DNA from: Streptomyces xylophagus
Lineage (GTDB): Bacteria > Actinomycetota > Actinomycetes > Streptomycetales > Streptomycetaceae
DNA length: 64,000 nucleotides
Assembly (NCBI RefSeq): GCF_000716435.1
Contig: NZ_JNWO01000005.1
Span: 124,001 to 188,000, forward strand
Reading direction: 5' to 3'
The notes beneath the pieces are model-generated. The model saw only the letters and a program-made list of their open reading frames with translations, had not been told where the DNA came from and searched no databases. Made by a program: the position numbers and the translations under genes. The first letter of the stretch is position 1. Each line of letters starts with the position of its first letter. Below are positions 63,047 to 64,000 of the stretch, piece after piece.

Positions 63047-63366
63047 ACGCCGCCACCCGTCTCCGCGGGCGGTGGTTCGCCACCGTGACGGAGGCCGCGG
63101 AGGTGCTCCACGTCGACGCGCGAACGGTGCGCCGAGCCATCGACGGGGGAACCGTCCCTGCCACGCGCGTTGGCCAGCAGCTCCGCGTGCCCGTGGCGTG
63201 GTTGGAGGCCCAGGCGATGCTCACGGAATCTCCACCAGGAGGACCGTCACCACTCGTGCATACTGATGACCAGGAACAGGAAGGCGCCGCGCAAGCGGCG
63301 CCTTCTCGCGTTTCCGATGGTGTTAGCGGCACCGTCCTCAACTGCGTCAACCGGGAGTTGGCATGA
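63043..63366 (+). CDS. Excisionase-like (Xis/MerR-type HTH) protein
   Basis: Protein of 107 aa. The first 60 residues form an excisionase-family winged helix (WFATVTEAAEVLHVDARTVRRAIDGGTVPATRVGQQLRVPVAWLEAQ). The tail is polar, unstructured in appearance, and encoded partly by a perfect hairpin at 63280-63305. It is probably the recombination directionality factor for the adjacent integrase. Starts with GTG overlapping the previous stop (GTGA). Confidence 0.85.
   Translation: MNAATRLRGRWFATVTEAAEVLHVDARTVRRAIDGGTVPATRVGQQLRVPVAWLEAQAMLTESPPGGPSPLVHTDDQEQEGAAQAAPSRVSDGVSGTVLNCVNRELA
63280..63305 (+). other. Perfect hairpin with GCAA tetraloop inside the Xis-like gene
   Basis: GAAGGCGCCGC (63280-63290), GCAA, GCGGCGCCTTC (63295-63305). 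The 11-bp stem is perfect and closed by a GNRA-type tetraloop. It sits in the coding sequence for the tail, upstream of two further cassette genes, so it may attenuate their expression or protect an RNA end. Confidence 0.7.
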
Positions 63367-63539
63367 CCAGCCGTAACCTGCTCACCCCCGTCGCGGGTCT
63401 GATCGCCGACGAGTTCGGGGCCGAGGCCCGCCAACTGGCCGTCGCGAACGAGGCGGAGACCGTCGTGTGCCTGGAGCTGCTGCGTCTGAGGCTGGGTCAG
63501 CTCGGCGATGTTCTAGGGCTGATGGAGGCCGGCCAGTGA
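63363..63539 (+). CDS. 58-aa protein of the integrative element
   Basis: Small acidic protein of 58 residues that is predicted to be mostly helical (LIADEFGAEARQLAVANEAETVVCLELL, then LGQLGDVLGLMEAGQ). Not recognised. GGGAG lies 6 nt before the ATG, and both ends overlap neighbours by 4 bp (ATGA and GTGA), which strongly supports it as a real gene despite its size. Confidence 0.72.
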   Translation: MTSRNLLTPVAGLIADEFGAEARQLAVANEAETVVCLELLRLRLGQLGDVLGLMEAGQ

Positions 63540-63997
63540 GGGATGGCAAGCACGTCGACCTCGACACTGTCGCCAGGTACTGCTCAAGGGCTGGCCTCGG
63601 ACCCGTCGCGGGCTGCCGGGAGTGGCTCCTCAAGGAGTTCGCCACGAGGCGTCGCGTGGTCGTCAACGGCCGCTCCCTCGCGGGCTACCGGGACGTGAAG
63701 GGCAAGTGGTGGTGCCTCACGAGCCGCATGGTCAAGGTGTTCGCCCTGACGGTAAGCCAGGCGAACGCCCTGCGAGGGATCGCGGAAAGTCGGCGGGCCC
63801 CCAAGTTCCCGCCGACCACGAAACGGTTGGAGAAGGGTGAGTGCGTGGCCTGCGAGGGACCGTGCAAGCAGCGGGTGTTGATCGAGATGGACGCCGACCT
63901 GTCGCGCGACGGTCGGCCGAACGCCGCTCTCGTGGCGGAGTTGACGTACCACCGCTTGACGCCGCGGGCGATGACGGTGCGGATATCGCGACGTTGA
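63536..63997 (+). CDS. Cys-cluster protein of the integrative element
   Basis: Basic protein of 153 aa, not recognised. The N-terminal part is helical (VDLDTVARYCSRAGLGPVAGCREWLLKEFATRR). A cluster CVACEGPC near residues 103-110 (C-x2-C-x3-C) could bind a metal, with two or three other Cys earlier. The C-terminal 40 residues look like a beta-rich tail. GTG overlaps the previous stop by 4 bp. It ends 3 bases before the window edge. Confidence 0.72.
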   Translation: MRDGKHVDLDTVARYCSRAGLGPVAGCREWLLKEFATRRRVVVNGRSLAGYRDVKGKWWCLTSRMVKVFALTVSQANALRGIAESRRAPKFPPTTKRLEKGECVACEGPCKQRVLIEMDADLSRDGRPNAALVAELTYHRLTPRAMTVRISRR

Positions 63998-64000
63998 GCG

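Overview
The window is chromosomal DNA of a Streptomyces-type actinomycete. The evidence is very high GC with strong third-position bias, many leaderless GTG/ATG starts, a SARP regulator, a DmdR/IdeR-type iron box, an MbtH protein, and a GC-rich intergenic repeat I recognise from Streptomyces that occurs here twice. I see no tRNA, rRNA or CRISPR array.

Region 1 (1-16,100) is the right end of a siderophore-type NRPS locus. A large NRPS, open at the left edge, runs T-C-A-T-C-A-T-C-A-T-E. Two adenylation domains carry serine-type codes. It is followed by mbtH and a strong bidirectional terminator. Convergent to these is an operon for two half-ABC exporters and an iron-siderophore binding lipoprotein, headed by an iron box. 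The two ABC subunits are degenerate in exactly complementary ways, so the heterodimer should have one good ATP site and one dead one.

Region 2 (16,200-25,600) is ordinary core and accessory genes: DedA protein, gamma carbonic anhydrase-like protein, hexapeptide acyltransferase, an EamA exporter with a divergent XRE-cupin regulator, YbaK-like deacylase, a CDF metal exporter with a divergent ArsR regulator, 4-hydroxybenzoate hydroxylase, an APC permease and a CoA-binding protein.

Region 3 (25,600-30,900) is a small secreted-glycosidase locus: a GH110-like beta-helix protein, a LacI regulator, and a divergent secreted glycoside hydrolase of uncertain family.

Region 4 (30,800-61,300) is mixed. 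It holds a SARP regulator, an alpha/beta hydrolase, a CysRS-like fragment with a SixA-type phosphatase, a large APC permease, a YigZ protein, a Ser/Thr kinase with peptidoglycan-binding and ricin domains, an SDR, SbcD-SbcC, two Lrp/AsnC regulators each divergent from an enzyme gene (rhodanese; Cys/Met-type PLP enzyme), an ATP-grasp protein, an orphan Imm21-like protein, a DUF885 peptidase, a membrane-ACT-GNAT fusion, a SWIM zinc-finger/large helical-protein operon, PhoD and a MocR/PdxR-type regulator.

Region 5 (61,300-64,000) is the left end of an integrative element. A tyrosine integrase faces a four-gene cassette (HTH, Xis-like, 58-aa protein, Cys-cluster protein) in which every start overlaps the previous stop by 4 bp. 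The element continues past the right edge.

A recurring oddity is short tandem duplication at gene 3' ends, seen four times (20.5, 22.0, 43.0 and 48.6 kb). Coordinates and frames were read directly. Family names come from recognised motifs and were not checked by any search.
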